Shown here one piece after another: positions 44,250-53,509 of a stretch of 64,000 nt of DNA. The notes below the pieces were generated by a model. The model had not been told where the DNA came from, ran no database searches, and saw only the letters and a list, made by a program, of their open reading frames with translations. How positions within the stretch are numbered: position 1 is the first letter of the stretch; every line of letters begins with the position of its first letter. This DNA comes from Actinomycetota bacterium (lineage in GTDB: Bacteria > Actinomycetota > Thermoleophilia > Miltoncostaeales > Miltoncostaeaceae). Where the stretch lies: positions 85,415 to 149,414 of the forward strand of contig JACJWX010000004.1 in the NCBI GenBank assembly GCA_020636905.1. Reading direction: 5' to 3'. A program made the position numbers and the translations under genes.

Positions 44250-45154
44250 GCCAGTTCCAACTCGCCGCGCCAGCCGCGCAGGAACGCCGACGCGTCCATG
44301 CGCGCTTTCGACGGCGGCTGGAGCTGGGTGATCTCGAGCGATCCGGTGGCGCACCCCAGGATCAGCCGGTCGCCGTCTGCATGCAGACCGGGGGGCGCCG
44401 TCGCGTCGAGGGGTGTGGCGGCCCAGATCTTGAACGGCTGTCCGTCGATCTCGCATCGCACGCCGATGTGCGGGGCGAGCCCTCGGATCCGGTTGGCCAG
44501 CGCGGTCGCCGACATCGCCGTGTCGAGTTCACGGTCGTCGGCGCCGATCTTCGGCGCCAGCGAGACCCCGCCCTCGGGCTGCGGGGTGGGCGCGAACGTC
44601 CCGGCGTCGAGCGCCTCCAGCGCCTCCACGAGTCCGTTGGCGCCGAGTTCGCACAGGCGGTCCATGACCTCCCCCGCGGTGTCCGTCGCCCCGATCGGCG
44701 TTCTCGTGATGCTGAACACCGGACCGGTGTCGAGTCCCGCGTCCATCCGCATGATGCTCACACCGGTTTCGGTCGCACCGTCCATCACCGCCCGCTCGAC
44801 CGGCGCGGCACCGCGATACGCCGGGAGCACCGAGAAGTGCACGTTGATGCATGGCCACTCGTCGAGCAGGGGAGCCTTGAGGAGCTGTCCGAACGCCACG
44901 ACGCAGAGGGCATCGATGTTCTCGGAACGGAGCCGATCGAGGATGTCGGGATCGTTGATTGTCGCGGGACGCAGGCACTCGATACCGCGATCCGCCGCGG
45001 TCGCGGCCACGGGCGTGAGGCTGGCCGTGCCCCCCCTCCCTCGTCGCCGATCCGGCTGGGAGATCGCGAAGGCCACGTCGTGCGGGCTGTCGCAGAGGTC
45101 GGCGAAGACCCGCGCCGCGGGCGCGGGGCTTCCGGCGAACACCACCCGGCTCAT
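44246..45154 (-). CDS. fmt: Methionyl-tRNA formyltransferase
   Basis: 302 residues. MSRVVFAGSPAPAARVFADL, ALCVVAFGQLLKAPLLDEW, INVHFSVLPAYRGAAPVERA (the HxSLLP-like catalytic region) and GVSIMRMDAGLDTGPVF are diagnostic. It formylates initiator Met-tRNA for translation initiation. Coupled to def by ATGA at 45151-45154, the usual def-fmt arrangement. Confidence 0.95.
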   Translation of the reverse strand: MSRVVFAGSPAPAARVFADLCDSPHDVAFAISQPDRRRGRGGTASLTPVAATAADRGIECLRPATINDPDILDRLRSENIDALCVVAFGQLLKAPLLDEWPCINVHFSVLPAYRGAAPVERAVMDGATETGVSIMRMDAGLDTGPVFSITRTPIGATDTAGEVMDRLCELGANGLVEALEALDAGTFAPTPQPEGGVSLAPKIGADDRELDTAMSATALANRIRGLAPHIGVRCEIDGQPFKIWAATPLDATAPPGLHADGDRLILGCATGSLEITQLQPPSKARMDASAFLRGWRGELELA

Positions 45155-45687
45155 TGCTGCTCGCGGAGGGCTTTCAGCGCGTCCCGGCGCTGGTCCTTGG
45201 TGGTGCGGTCGAGGATCAGGATGCCGTCCAGATGGTCCATCTCATGCTGGATCACCCGGGCCTCGAACCCGCTCGCCTCGATGGTCATGTCGGCGCCGTC
45301 AGCCGCCCGGGCCTCGACACGAATCTCCACCGCGCGGGGCACGTCGACCGCGACCTCGCCGATGGAAAGGCAGCCCTCGGCTTCGACGTCCTGCTCTTCC
45401 GACGCCCAGACCAGGCGCGGATTCACGAGCGCCTGGGTGGGCTCGCCATCACCGGTGCGATAGACGAGCAGGCGACGCAGCGTGCCCACCTGGGGTGCGG
45501 CCAGCCCCACCCCGTGGGCGTCGATCATGATCCGTTCCATCCGGTCGATCTCATCCTGGAGCGCATCGTCGAACTCGGTGACGTCACCGGTCGGCGTGCG
45601 CAGGACGGGATCGCCGAACTGGCGCACCAGGCGCAGGGCGTTCAGCCGTCGTGCTTCGAGTTCTGGATCGGCGAGTTCGCGAGACAT
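45151..45687 (-). CDS. def: Peptide deformylase
   Basis: 178 residues. The three deformylase motifs are intact: GVGLAAPQ (motif 1), EGCLSI (motif 2, metal-binding Cys) and HEMDHLDGIL (motif 3, HExxH). It removes the formyl group from nascent proteins. The ATG is at 45687. It is followed by fmt, and the unknown gene at 45709 lies 21 bases upstream. Confidence 0.95.
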   Translation of the reverse strand: MSRELADPELEARRLNALRLVRQFGDPVLRTPTGDVTEFDDALQDEIDRMERIMIDAHGVGLAAPQVGTLRRLLVYRTGDGEPTQALVNPRLVWASEEQDVEAEGCLSIGEVAVDVPRAVEIRVEARAADGADMTIEASGFEARVIQHEMDHLDGILILDRTTKDQRRDALKALREQQ

Positions 45688-45708
45688 CTGCGGTGTGGAC
45701 GCCTCCGG

Positions 45709-46596
45709 CTACTTGCGGTTGGGGAGCGCCGCGCGAGCCGCCGAGACCACCGCACCACGCTGCGCCTGGTAGGCGTCGGGTCCATCGAGCGTGACCGAGG
45801 GTCCGCCATTGACGCTCACGGTCGGTGCGCCGCCGCCGGCGGTCATCCGCACCGACTGGTCTCCCGTGCGGGGGAATGCCACCTCGAAGCGCCCGTCGGC
45901 CGGGGTGAGGATCGTCGGTGCCGGCGCCAGGTCGTTCAGGTCGAGGTATGCCTCGGTGAATTCGGCGCGGACGGCCGCGTCCATGGTCGGGGCGAGATCC
46001 TCGAGCCGGTACAGCTCGGCCACACGCGGGGTGTAGAAGTACTCGGCCTCGCGCAGCAGCACGAGGTCGGTGCCCTGTGCGTTTCCGCGTTCCGGCCGCT
46101 CCTGAACCCAGTCCCGGACGCGCAACCAGCTCTTCTGGGTGATCCGCGGACTGCCACCCTCGTCGACCAGGTCGCCGGCACGCCGGTCGGGCACCAGGAG
46201 GATCACCTGGGTGGAGGCCGCGCCGAGGCCGGAGAGGGCGTCCGCCGCAGCGGTGACCCGGTCCGAGTGATCGAGGCCGAAACCGAGCGCAGCGACGACA
46301 CCCACGACCCAGTCGGACCCGTTCCGCAGGACCAGATCGACGACCACCTCGGAGTCACCGCGCTTGACAGCCCGCCGCTCGCTCACCTGCATGCGATCGG
46401 TTCCGTCCAGCGGGTCGCCGCAAAGCTCGCTCACGAGTGCGGCGCGGGTGTCGGGCGTGCCGAGCTGCAGGAGCGTGCCGAGCACGTGCACCCAGTGGTC
46501 GACGTGGTTCGTTGATGCTTCGAAGACGCGCGGTACCGGCATGGAGTTCAGGTCCTGGTCGGGTGAGATTGTCCCCTGGATGGTACCGGCCTGCAT
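45709..46596 (-). CDS. Protein of unknown function between priA and def
   Basis: About 295 residues from ATG 46596; ATG 46542 (MPVPRVFEAS) and an upstream GTG are alternative starts. No family is recognised. The first half reads as an alpha/beta domain: HWVHVLGTLLQLGTPDTRAA, then VVVDLVLRNGSDWVVGVVAA (an acid followed by a W-V-V strand, loosely like a restriction-endonuclease-like fold), and QVILLVPDRRAGDLV. The last 60 residues are rich in short strands and glycine. It sits within a tightly conserved translation/replication cluster, so co-expression with priA and def is likely, but no role is assigned. Confidence 0.55.
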   Translation of the reverse strand: MQAGTIQGTISPDQDLNSMPVPRVFEASTNHVDHWVHVLGTLLQLGTPDTRAALVSELCGDPLDGTDRMQVSERRAVKRGDSEVVVDLVLRNGSDWVVGVVAALGFGLDHSDRVTAAADALSGLGAASTQVILLVPDRRAGDLVDEGGSPRITQKSWLRVRDWVQERPERGNAQGTDLVLLREAEYFYTPRVAELYRLEDLAPTMDAAVRAEFTEAYLDLNDLAPAPTILTPADGRFEVAFPRTGDQSVRMTAGGGAPTVSVNGGPSVTLDGPDAYQAQRGAVVSAARAALPNRK

Positions 46597-46718
46597 GGCC
46601 GGATGCCGATGGGCGCCGGTTGCCACCCCGAGCCGGGCGCTCGCCGCCTCGTTCGTCGACGCGTCGTGCGCGGATCGGTCACCGCGTTCGGTGGGCGCAG
46701 GGCCGCCCCGCCACGCGC

Positions 46719-48896
46719 TCAGGTGGCCTGGGGATCCACGTCGACGGTGACCCGCGCCTCGATGCGGTCGAAGGTGCCCCGATGGTGCTCGATCGCGTGG
46801 GCCGCGGCCGCGGCAGCGGTACTCGAACGATCGGCTCGGATCAGCAGCGCACGACGGTGACGACCCCGCAGGCGGTGGAGCGGGGCAGGTCCCAGCAACC
46901 GCAGCTCCGGATTCGCCTGCCGGATCGTCTCCGCCAGGGCGTCTGCGGCGCGTTCGATCGGTTCTCGTGTCGCTCCCTCCACCACGATGCGCACGAGTGC
47001 GCCGAACGGCGGCATGCCCATGGCCTTGCGACGCTCGAGCTCCTCGTCCAGGAAGCGTTCGACCGCGAGATCGGCCGCGAGCCGCACCGCTCGGGCGTCG
47101 GGCTCGAAGGCCTGCACGACCACCGTCGCCGGTTCCCCGCGTCGTCCGGCGCGTCCGGTGGCCTGGACGATCAACGAGAACGTCCGTTCCTCCGCCCGGA
47201 AGTCCGGGTAGCGGAGCCCGGCGTCCGCGTCGAGCACGGCGGCGACCGTGACGTCGGGGAGATCGTGTCCCTTGGCCACCATCTGCGTTCCAAGGAGCAC
47301 CGCGGCCCCCGGAGCGGCGAACTCCTGGAGCAGCCGGTCCACCGCCCCGCGACCCGCGGCCGATCCGGCATCCATCCTGACGCGTCGCATCCCGGGGACG
47401 ACCCGTTCCAGCGCCCGCTCGAGCCCCTCGGTGCCGTGTCCGCCACGCATCAGGTCGGCGGCGCCGCACGACTGGCAGACGCGGGGAGGCGGCATTTCGA
47501 AGCCGCAGTGGTGGCAGACGAGCCGCGCCGGTTCGAGATGGTGCACCAGGGACGTGTCGCAATGCGGACAGGTCGCGATCCACCCGCACTCCCGGCAGAG
47601 TGCCATGAGCGCGAAGCCGCGGCGGTTGAGGAGCAGCACCGCCTTCTCACCGCGATCCTTCGCGTCGCGCAGCGCCCGTGCGAGGGGTGCCGAGATCGGC
47701 CCGCCGCCCTGCGTGCGCATGTCCACCACCTGCACGCGCGGAGGGAGCGACCCGTCGACCCGCGTCGTCAGCGTGATGCGCTCCAGCCCCCGCCAGGTCT
47801 CCGGCCGCGGTGTGGCGGACCCGAAGATGGCGACGGCCCCGGCGTCGCGCGCGCGCAGGAAGGCGATCTGACGGGCGTCGTAGCGGGGCGACGCGTCCTG
47901 CTTGTAGGAGCCGTCGTGCTCCTCGTCGACGATCACCACGCCCAGGTCGGCGAGCGGCGCAAAGATCGCGCTGCGAGCCCCGATCACCACATCGGATTGC
48001 CCGCGTCGCAGGCGCTGGTAGGCCGCGCCACGCTCCGCCGGGCTCATCGCCGAATGCCACACCTCCACCCCGGCCCCGAGCCTGCGGCCCACACGTGCGA
48101 GGGTCTGCGGGGTCAGGCTGATCTCGGGGACCAGCATGATGGCGCTCCGACCCCGGCTGCGGGCTTCGGCGATCGCCCGCAGATAGACCTCCGTCTTCCC
48201 GGATCCGGTGACGCCGTGGAGCAACACCGACCCGCCCCCCGCGGAGGAGATCTCGCCGATCCGCGCCACCGCGGCACCCTGCTCGGCGGTCAGGTCGGGC
48301 GCCTCATCGTCCATTCCGGCGGGGACCGGAACAGAAACGCCGACCCGTTCCTCGCTCAGGCTGAGGGCGCCCGCGGCCACCATCCGATTGAGCGTGGCGG
48401 GGGTGGTCCCGGCGAGCTCCCGCAGTCGTGCCGGCGGCAGCGCCCCGTGCCCGGCCAGCACCTCGATGATCGCCCGCTGACGGGGCGTCGCGACGTCGGG
48501 TGTCGGCCCGACCCGGAGCATGCGCTGTCGGCGCTCCCCGCCCGGCAGCGCGGCCATCTGCCAGGTCCCGTCGCCGCGCTTGCGGATGGCCCCGTCGGCG
48601 CCCGGCGGCAACACGAGCCGCAAGCAGGCCTCGAGGGGCGCCAGATCGTGCCGGGCGATCCAGCCGGCGAGCCGCATCAGCTCGGGCCGGACGGGCGGGA
48701 TCGCCACCACGCCGGACAGCGCGACGAGACGTCCCTCGTGGGTCGGCGCGCCGACGCCGACCACGACCCCCATCACCCGTCGCGGACCGAGCGGGCACGC
48801 GACCAGCGACCCGGGCCCGACCTCGTCGCGCAGGGCTTCGGGCACCAGATAGTCGAACGCCCGGTCGATCGACCGGGCGCGGACCAGCAGATGCAC
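46719..48896 (-). CDS. priA: Primosomal replication-restart helicase PriA
   Basis: 725 residues. The N-terminal DNA-binding domain starts near RAFDYLVPEAL. The helicase core has Walker A LLHGVTGSGKTEVYLRAIAE, VPEISLTPQ, GARSAIFAPL, VIVDEEHDGSYKQ, GSATPRPETW and VQATGRAGRRGEPATVVVQ. Eight zinc-binding cysteines in four CxxC pairs are intact (CREC, CPHC, CHHC, CQSC). PriA reloads the replisome at collapsed forks. The GTG at 48896 is chosen as the first start in frame close to the conserved N-terminus; it lies 46 bases after the metK stop. Confidence 0.93.
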   Translation of the reverse strand: MHLLVRARSIDRAFDYLVPEALRDEVGPGSLVACPLGPRRVMGVVVGVGAPTHEGRLVALSGVVAIPPVRPELMRLAGWIARHDLAPLEACLRLVLPPGADGAIRKRGDGTWQMAALPGGERRQRMLRVGPTPDVATPRQRAIIEVLAGHGALPPARLRELAGTTPATLNRMVAAGALSLSEERVGVSVPVPAGMDDEAPDLTAEQGAAVARIGEISSAGGGSVLLHGVTGSGKTEVYLRAIAEARSRGRSAIMLVPEISLTPQTLARVGRRLGAGVEVWHSAMSPAERGAAYQRLRRGQSDVVIGARSAIFAPLADLGVVIVDEEHDGSYKQDASPRYDARQIAFLRARDAGAVAIFGSATPRPETWRGLERITLTTRVDGSLPPRVQVVDMRTQGGGPISAPLARALRDAKDRGEKAVLLLNRRGFALMALCRECGWIATCPHCDTSLVHHLEPARLVCHHCGFEMPPPRVCQSCGAADLMRGGHGTEGLERALERVVPGMRRVRMDAGSAAGRGAVDRLLQEFAAPGAAVLLGTQMVAKGHDLPDVTVAAVLDADAGLRYPDFRAEERTFSLIVQATGRAGRRGEPATVVVQAFEPDARAVRLAADLAVERFLDEELERRKAMGMPPFGALVRIVVEGATREPIERAADALAETIRQANPELRLLGPAPLHRLRGRHRRALLIRADRSSTAAAAAAHAIEHHRGTFDRIEARVTVDVDPQAT

Positions 48897-48942
48897 CTGG
48901 ACGACGTCGTCAGACGTCGCCCGGTCGGGGATGGTCGACGGC

Positions 48943-50124
48943 TCAGCCGTTGGCGGCCTCGCGACCGATGGAGGTGTCCTCCCAGGTGAAACCGGGGAGT
49001 TCCCGGCCGAAGTGGCCGTAGGCGGCGCTCGCCTGGAAGATCGGCCGGCGCAGCTGAAGGGTCTCGAGGATCGCCGCGGGGCGGAGATCGAAGGTCTCGT
49101 TGACCCAGTTCGTGATGAATTCCGGCGCACGGGTCTCGGTACCGAACGTCTCCACCATCACCGACACCGGATGGCTGACGCCGATCGCGTAAGCGACCTG
49201 GACCTCGCAGCGCGCGGCGAACCCGGCCGCCACGACGTTCTTCGCCACCCAGCGCGCGGCGTAGGCGGCCGAGCGGTCGACCTTGGACGGGTCCTTGCCA
49301 GAGAAGGCGCCGCCGCCATGGCGGGCCATGCCACCGTAGGTGTCGACGATGATCTTCCGGCCGGTGAGTCCCACGTCGCCCATGGGGCCGCCGATGACGA
49401 ACAGCCCGGTGGGATTGATGTGGCGGGTGATCTCGGGGCGCCAGAATCCGAACTCCTCGAGGACCGGCTGGATGACCGAACCGGTCACGTCCGCGATGAG
49501 CTGGTCTCGCGTGACGTCCTCGGCATGCTGGGTGGAGACGACCACGGTCTCCACCTCCACCGGCTTGCCATCGCGGTAGCGGACACTCACCTGGGACTTT
49601 CCGTCGGGGCGGAGGTACGGGTGGGTGCCGTCCTTGCGGACGGCGGCCAGGCGTTCCGCCATGCCGTGCGCGAGCATGATCGGAAGCGGCATGAGCTGCG
49701 GCGTCTCGTTCGTCGCGTAGCCGAACATCAGCCCCTGATCGCCCGCGCCCTGTGAATCGTAGGCGTCCTCGGCACCACCCTCGCGCACCTCCTGAGCGGT
49801 GTCGACGCCCTGCGCGATGTCGGGGCTCTGCGGGTCGATCGCCACCGAGACCCCGCAGGTGGCGGCGTCGAATCCCTGGCGTGAGTCGACGTACCCGATC
49901 CTGGTGATCGTGTCGCGGACGATGCCCGGGATGTCGGGCCGAGCCGTCGTCGTGATCTCACCCGCCACCATGACCTGTCCCGTCGTGATGAGGGTCTCGC
50001 AGGCGACACGCCCCATCGGGTCCTCGGCCAGGATGGCGTCGAGGACGCCATCGGAGATCTGGTCGGCGATCTTGTCGGGGTGACCCTCGGTCACGGACTC
50101 GGACGTGAACAGGTGCTCGCGCAT
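48943..50124 (-). CDS. metK: S-adenosylmethionine synthetase
   Basis: 393 residues. MREHLFTSESVTEGHPDKIA, the GAGDQGLMFGYATNETP signature, GGPMGDVGLTGRKIIVDTYG and GGGAFSGKDPSKVDRSAAYA are hallmark MetK sequences. It makes SAM, the methyl donor used by rsmB, rsmD and trmD products in this window. The leader (50125-50253) holds TACCAT near 50160 as a possible -10; no SAM riboswitch-like structure was recognised. Confidence 0.97.
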   Translation of the reverse strand: MREHLFTSESVTEGHPDKIADQISDGVLDAILAEDPMGRVACETLITTGQVMVAGEITTTARPDIPGIVRDTITRIGYVDSRQGFDAATCGVSVAIDPQSPDIAQGVDTAQEVREGGAEDAYDSQGAGDQGLMFGYATNETPQLMPLPIMLAHGMAERLAAVRKDGTHPYLRPDGKSQVSVRYRDGKPVEVETVVVSTQHAEDVTRDQLIADVTGSVIQPVLEEFGFWRPEITRHINPTGLFVIGGPMGDVGLTGRKIIVDTYGGMARHGGGAFSGKDPSKVDRSAAYAARWVAKNVVAAGFAARCEVQVAYAIGVSHPVSVMVETFGTETRAPEFITNWVNETFDLRPAAILETLQLRRPIFQASAAYGHFGRELPGFTWEDTSIGREAANG

Positions 50125-50253
50125 GTGCCTGCCTTGGTGGTGGGCCGAAACGGGGCGATGGTATCAGCGCTTTCGGCCACGGCAGCTGGCACTGGCCCCG
50201 TCCGGCTCATCGTGATTCGCCGACGGCGGGGACGGGGCACGGCCCGCGAAACG

Positions 50254-50280
50254 AGACGGGCACCCGAAGGTGCCCCGTCT
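50254..50280 (-). terminator. Terminator hairpin after the DUF3352 lipoprotein gene
   Basis: AGACGGGCACC (50254-50264) and GGTGCCCCGTCT (50269-50280) pair with one bulged base; on the minus strand the loop is the stable TTCG tetraloop. It lies 78 bases after the lipoprotein stop and before the metK leader. Confidence 0.6.
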
Positions 50281-50357
50281 GATGTCGTCAACCCGCTCCG
50301 TCACCTCGGAGCGGTCGCGGCAGGGCGCTCCCGGCGCCCGCCGCAACCATCCCCGTC

Positions 50358-51986
50358 TTACTTGGCGACGTGCGTGAAGATTTCGAACGTCGGCTCGTCG
50401 CCGCCGGTGCCCCAGCCCACGACGCTCTTCACGGGGCGGAGGTTGGCGAGGGCCTCGGGGTCGCTCTTGAACGCGCCGGCGGCCTCACCGAGACGTACGG
50501 CCTCGCTCACGTTGAGCCACATGAGGCCCGTCACCTTGTCGGGTGCGTCCGCAATCGCCTTGGTGTACTCGTCCAGCTGCGAGAGCGGCTGGGACGGCCG
50601 CTGCACGGCCCTGATGGCGGCCGGCGTGGAGCCGAGCATCGCCAGCGAGCCCTCGACGCCGTAGGTCACACCCCCGGTCGGGCTCAGCGGGAGGTTCCAT
50701 CCCTTCACGCCGCCTTCGAGATTGACCGGTGTCCAGGCCGGCATCTTGCCGCTCGAGCCCATCAGCGACTGCAGCAGCAGCGGCGACCGTTCACGGAGTG
50801 CGTCCAGCGTCGCCTGGGCCTTGGTTCCGTCGCCGACCTTGCTGGCCACGACGATGCCGGGTGCCGGAGCGCCCTTGGTGGCGATGACCGCCGTCTCGTC
50901 GCGCACGAGCGAGCGGATGTCGTCGAGGCTGACGCCGAGCATCGGCTCGACCTGCCCCACGAACGCCTGAGCCTGGCTGCGCTGCTCGTCGGTGAGCTCG
51001 GCCATGACCTTTGTGACCGCGTCAGTGACCTGCGAATCGAGGTCGGACACGTCGGCGAAGAAGACGGCGTCGGACGGCACCTTCTCGTCGAGCGTCGGAT
51101 TGAATTCCTTGGCGGTGTCGGGAGACCCCATCATCACGCCCTTGATGCGGACCCCTTCGGGTTCGGCGGTGACCGATCCCGCCATCCGCGCGTCCTCGAT
51201 GTTCGCGAGGGACGTCGCCCCGAGCTGCGAGGCCTGCGCGGCCTGCTGCTTCGCCACGGTGCCGATGTCCATGTAGAACTGGGCGAAGGTGTCCCCGGGA
51301 AGTTTCGAGAGCGCCTCGGTGAAGCGATCCGACCCGGTCAGCACCGACGAGCCCCCTGCCCGGTGCGCGTCGATGACGGTCTTGAGGTTCGCCTCGGTGT
51401 CCGACATCAGCACGGCGCCGTCCACGACTGCGGCATACGAGTCGCCGCTGCCCGACTGCTTGTAGATGTTGACGCCGTCGACCTGGGTCGGCGCACCGTC
51501 GGCCTCCTTCTTCAGGAGCGCCTCAGCGTCTGCGTCCTTTCCGTCCAGGAGATCGATGATGGCGACGAACTCACCGCCCTCCGCGGCCTTCACGGGATCC
51601 GACGCCGCGTCCTTCGCCTGGGTCCCCTCGGGGAACTTCAGGACCGCCATCGCTGCCCGCCCGCCGAGCAGCGGCTTGACGTCCGCGTCGAAGCGGGTGC
51701 TGCCGCTGTTGATCTCCTTCTCCATCTCCGCCTTGAGCTGGGGATAGGCCGGGAAGAGCGCCCCGAGCGCATCGATCTGCTTCCACTGGGCCCCGTCCAC
51801 CTCGGTGGACACATCCATGTACAGCGGTGCGGACGCCGGAACGAAGCCGGCCACCGAACTGGCGGTCGAACCGGTGCTGGTGTCCGATCCACCGCAACCG
51901 GCGGCGATGAGTGAGATTGACGTGACACCGGCGGCGAGCGGCGCCAGCACGCGTGCACGTCCGCGGAGCGGGAAGGGACGGCGCAT
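50358..51986 (-). CDS. DUF3352-family lipoprotein
   Basis: 542 residues. The signal peptide MRRPFPLRGRARVLAPLAAG then VTSISLIAAGCGGSD contains a lipobox-like AAGC, so the mature protein should be lipid-anchored outside the membrane. The body begins FVPASAPLYMDVSTEVDGAQ, the usual opening of DUF3352 proteins, and contains repeated short FADVSDL/GGRAAMAVLKF-type strands. Function unknown; the family is frequent in Thermoleophilia. The ATG at 51986 is preceded by GGAGG 10 nt upstream and a promoter at 52029-52056. It stands alone between der and metK, with its own terminator. Confidence 0.8.
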   Translation of the reverse strand: MRRPFPLRGRARVLAPLAAGVTSISLIAAGCGGSDTSTGSTASSVAGFVPASAPLYMDVSTEVDGAQWKQIDALGALFPAYPQLKAEMEKEINSGSTRFDADVKPLLGGRAAMAVLKFPEGTQAKDAASDPVKAAEGGEFVAIIDLLDGKDADAEALLKKEADGAPTQVDGVNIYKQSGSGDSYAAVVDGAVLMSDTEANLKTVIDAHRAGGSSVLTGSDRFTEALSKLPGDTFAQFYMDIGTVAKQQAAQASQLGATSLANIEDARMAGSVTAEPEGVRIKGVMMGSPDTAKEFNPTLDEKVPSDAVFFADVSDLDSQVTDAVTKVMAELTDEQRSQAQAFVGQVEPMLGVSLDDIRSLVRDETAVIATKGAPAPGIVVASKVGDGTKAQATLDALRERSPLLLQSLMGSSGKMPAWTPVNLEGGVKGWNLPLSPTGGVTYGVEGSLAMLGSTPAAIRAVQRPSQPLSQLDEYTKAIADAPDKVTGLMWLNVSEAVRLGEAAGAFKSDPEALANLRPVKSVVGWGTGGDEPTFEIFTHVAK

Positions 51987-52028
51987 TCGGTGGTGACCTC
52001 CAGGCGATTGGGTGCGCGACACGAAACG

Positions 52029-52056
52029 ACCGTAGCAATGCATCGGATTTCGTCAG
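52029..52056 (-). promoter_or_regulatory. Promoter of the DUF3352 lipoprotein gene
   Basis: Minus strand: -35 CTGACG (52051-52056), 16-nt spacer, -10 TACGGT (52029-52034). The start site would be about 35 nt before the ATG, leaving a leader with a GGAGG ribosome site. Confidence 0.4.
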
Positions 52057-52111
52057 CGGAACTGGAGTAAAGGGATGGTTCAGTGTTGGTGAGCGCCGTG
52101 CGGGGAGCGTC

Positions 52112-53509
52112 TCAGTGGTGCCCTCCGCCGCGGTCCCGAACCTGCAGGATGAGCGGTACGCCCTCGAGCTCGAAGCGCCGTCTGAGGCGGTTTTCGAGCC
52201 AGAACCCGTAGTCGCGGGTCATGAGTGAGCGGTCGTTGACGTCGAGCCGCAGCGTGGGCGGCGAGGTGTCCACCTGCACGAGGTAGCGCAACGAGAGCCG
52301 GCGGCGACCGCGGCGCGGGCCGGGGCGTTCCTCGGCGAGCTCGCGAATGGCCTCGTTGAGGAGCCGCGTCGGGATGTGGGCGCGTCTGCGCTCGTACAGC
52401 CGCAACGCCGCCGGGACCAGCCGGTGCAGCCCCTCACCGGTGACCGCCGAACACACCTCGACCGGCGGCCGCTGGCGGGATTTCGCCCGAAGCTCGCCGA
52501 TGATGTCGTCCAGGTCGGGCTGGGCGAGGTCCCACTTGTTCATCACCAGGAGCGTGGCGCATCGCGCCCTGGCCGCCTGATCGACCGCCCGGAGGTCGGC
52601 GTCGGTGAGGCCTTCGGTGGCATCGCAGACGACGAGGGCGACATCGCTCCGCTCGGCCGCCTGAATGGCGCGGAGCTGGCTGTAGTGCTCGACGCTGTCA
52701 CGCATCCGTCCGCGCTTGCGCAGGCCGGCGGTGTCGGTCAGGAGCACTTCCTGCCCGTGGTGGTCGAGGAGTGTGTCGACCGGATCGCGTGTGGTCCCCG
52801 GACGGTCGTGCACGACGACGCGGGATTCTCCGAGCAGCGCGTTGAGCATCGAGCTCTTGCCCACGTTCGGACGGCCCATGATGCAGAGCGCCGGCACCTC
52901 GGGCGCGCTCGCCTCCTGGTCGGGATTCGGTTCCGGCAACGCGGCCACGATCGCGTCGAGCAGGTCGCCGATCCCCAGGCCGTGCTGGGCCGACACCGCG
53001 TGGACGTCGCCGAGCCCGAGGCCCCAGAGCTGCTGGGCGCCGATCTCCGACTCCTGGCGTTCCGCCTTGTTGGCGATCACCATCACGGGCAACCGGGTGT
53101 GGCGGAGACGGTCGGCGACCTCGAGGTCGCCCGCCGTCGGCGCCGTGTGGACGTCCACGACGAACATGACCAGATCGGCGTTGTCGAGGGCCCGGGTGGC
53201 CTGCTCGGCCACCTGGCGGCCGATCGGCGTGGCGTCCTTCTCGTCGATCCCCCCGGTGTCGATCAGCTCGAAGGTGCGGCCGCCCCATTCGGCGATCCCG
53301 CTGCGGCGATCCCGGGTGACCCCCGGAACCGGATCGATCACCGCGTCGCGTCGACCCGTGAGCCGATTGAAGAGCGTCGACTTGCCGACGTTCGGATAGC
53401 CCACGATCGCCACGATCGGCCGCTCACCCGCGAGCCGCGGTGCCTGTGCGCGATCGTGCCTGGCGCCGGGAACCCGGCGCGGGCTGTCGCGGGTCTCGCC
53501 CTCAGTCAT
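52112..53509 (-). CDS. der: Ribosome-assembly GTPase Der (EngA)
   Basis: 465 residues with two tandem G domains and a C-terminal KH-like domain. G1: IVAIVGYPNVGKSTLFNRLT, PGVTRD, DTGGI, NKAE. G2: LCIMGRPNVGKSSMLNALLG, PGTTRDPVDTLL, DTAGLRKRG, NKWDL. The KH domain ends NRLRRRFELEGVPLILQVRD. Der is needed for 50S maturation. The ATG at 53509 overlaps plsC by 8 bases. It is last in the aroA-cmk-plsC-der group, a common actinobacterial order. Confidence 0.96.
   Translation of the reverse strand: MTEGETRDSPRRVPGARHDRAQAPRLAGERPIVAIVGYPNVGKSTLFNRLTGRRDAVIDPVPGVTRDRRSGIAEWGGRTFELIDTGGIDEKDATPIGRQVAEQATRALDNADLVMFVVDVHTAPTAGDLEVADRLRHTRLPVMVIANKAERQESEIGAQQLWGLGLGDVHAVSAQHGLGIGDLLDAIVAALPEPNPDQEASAPEVPALCIMGRPNVGKSSMLNALLGESRVVVHDRPGTTRDPVDTLLDHHGQEVLLTDTAGLRKRGRMRDSVEHYSQLRAIQAAERSDVALVVCDATEGLTDADLRAVDQAARARCATLLVMNKWDLAQPDLDDIIGELRAKSRQRPPVEVCSAVTGEGLHRLVPAALRLYERRRAHIPTRLLNEAIRELAEERPGPRRGRRRLSLRYLVQVDTSPPTLRLDVNDRSLMTRDYGFWLENRLRRRFELEGVPLILQVRDRGGGHH

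Noticed and set aside
50125..50253. SAM riboswitch before metK
   Set aside because: The 230-base region between the lipoprotein gene and metK was examined; apart from the terminator hairpin no conserved multi-stem pattern or core motif of a SAM riboswitch class was seen.
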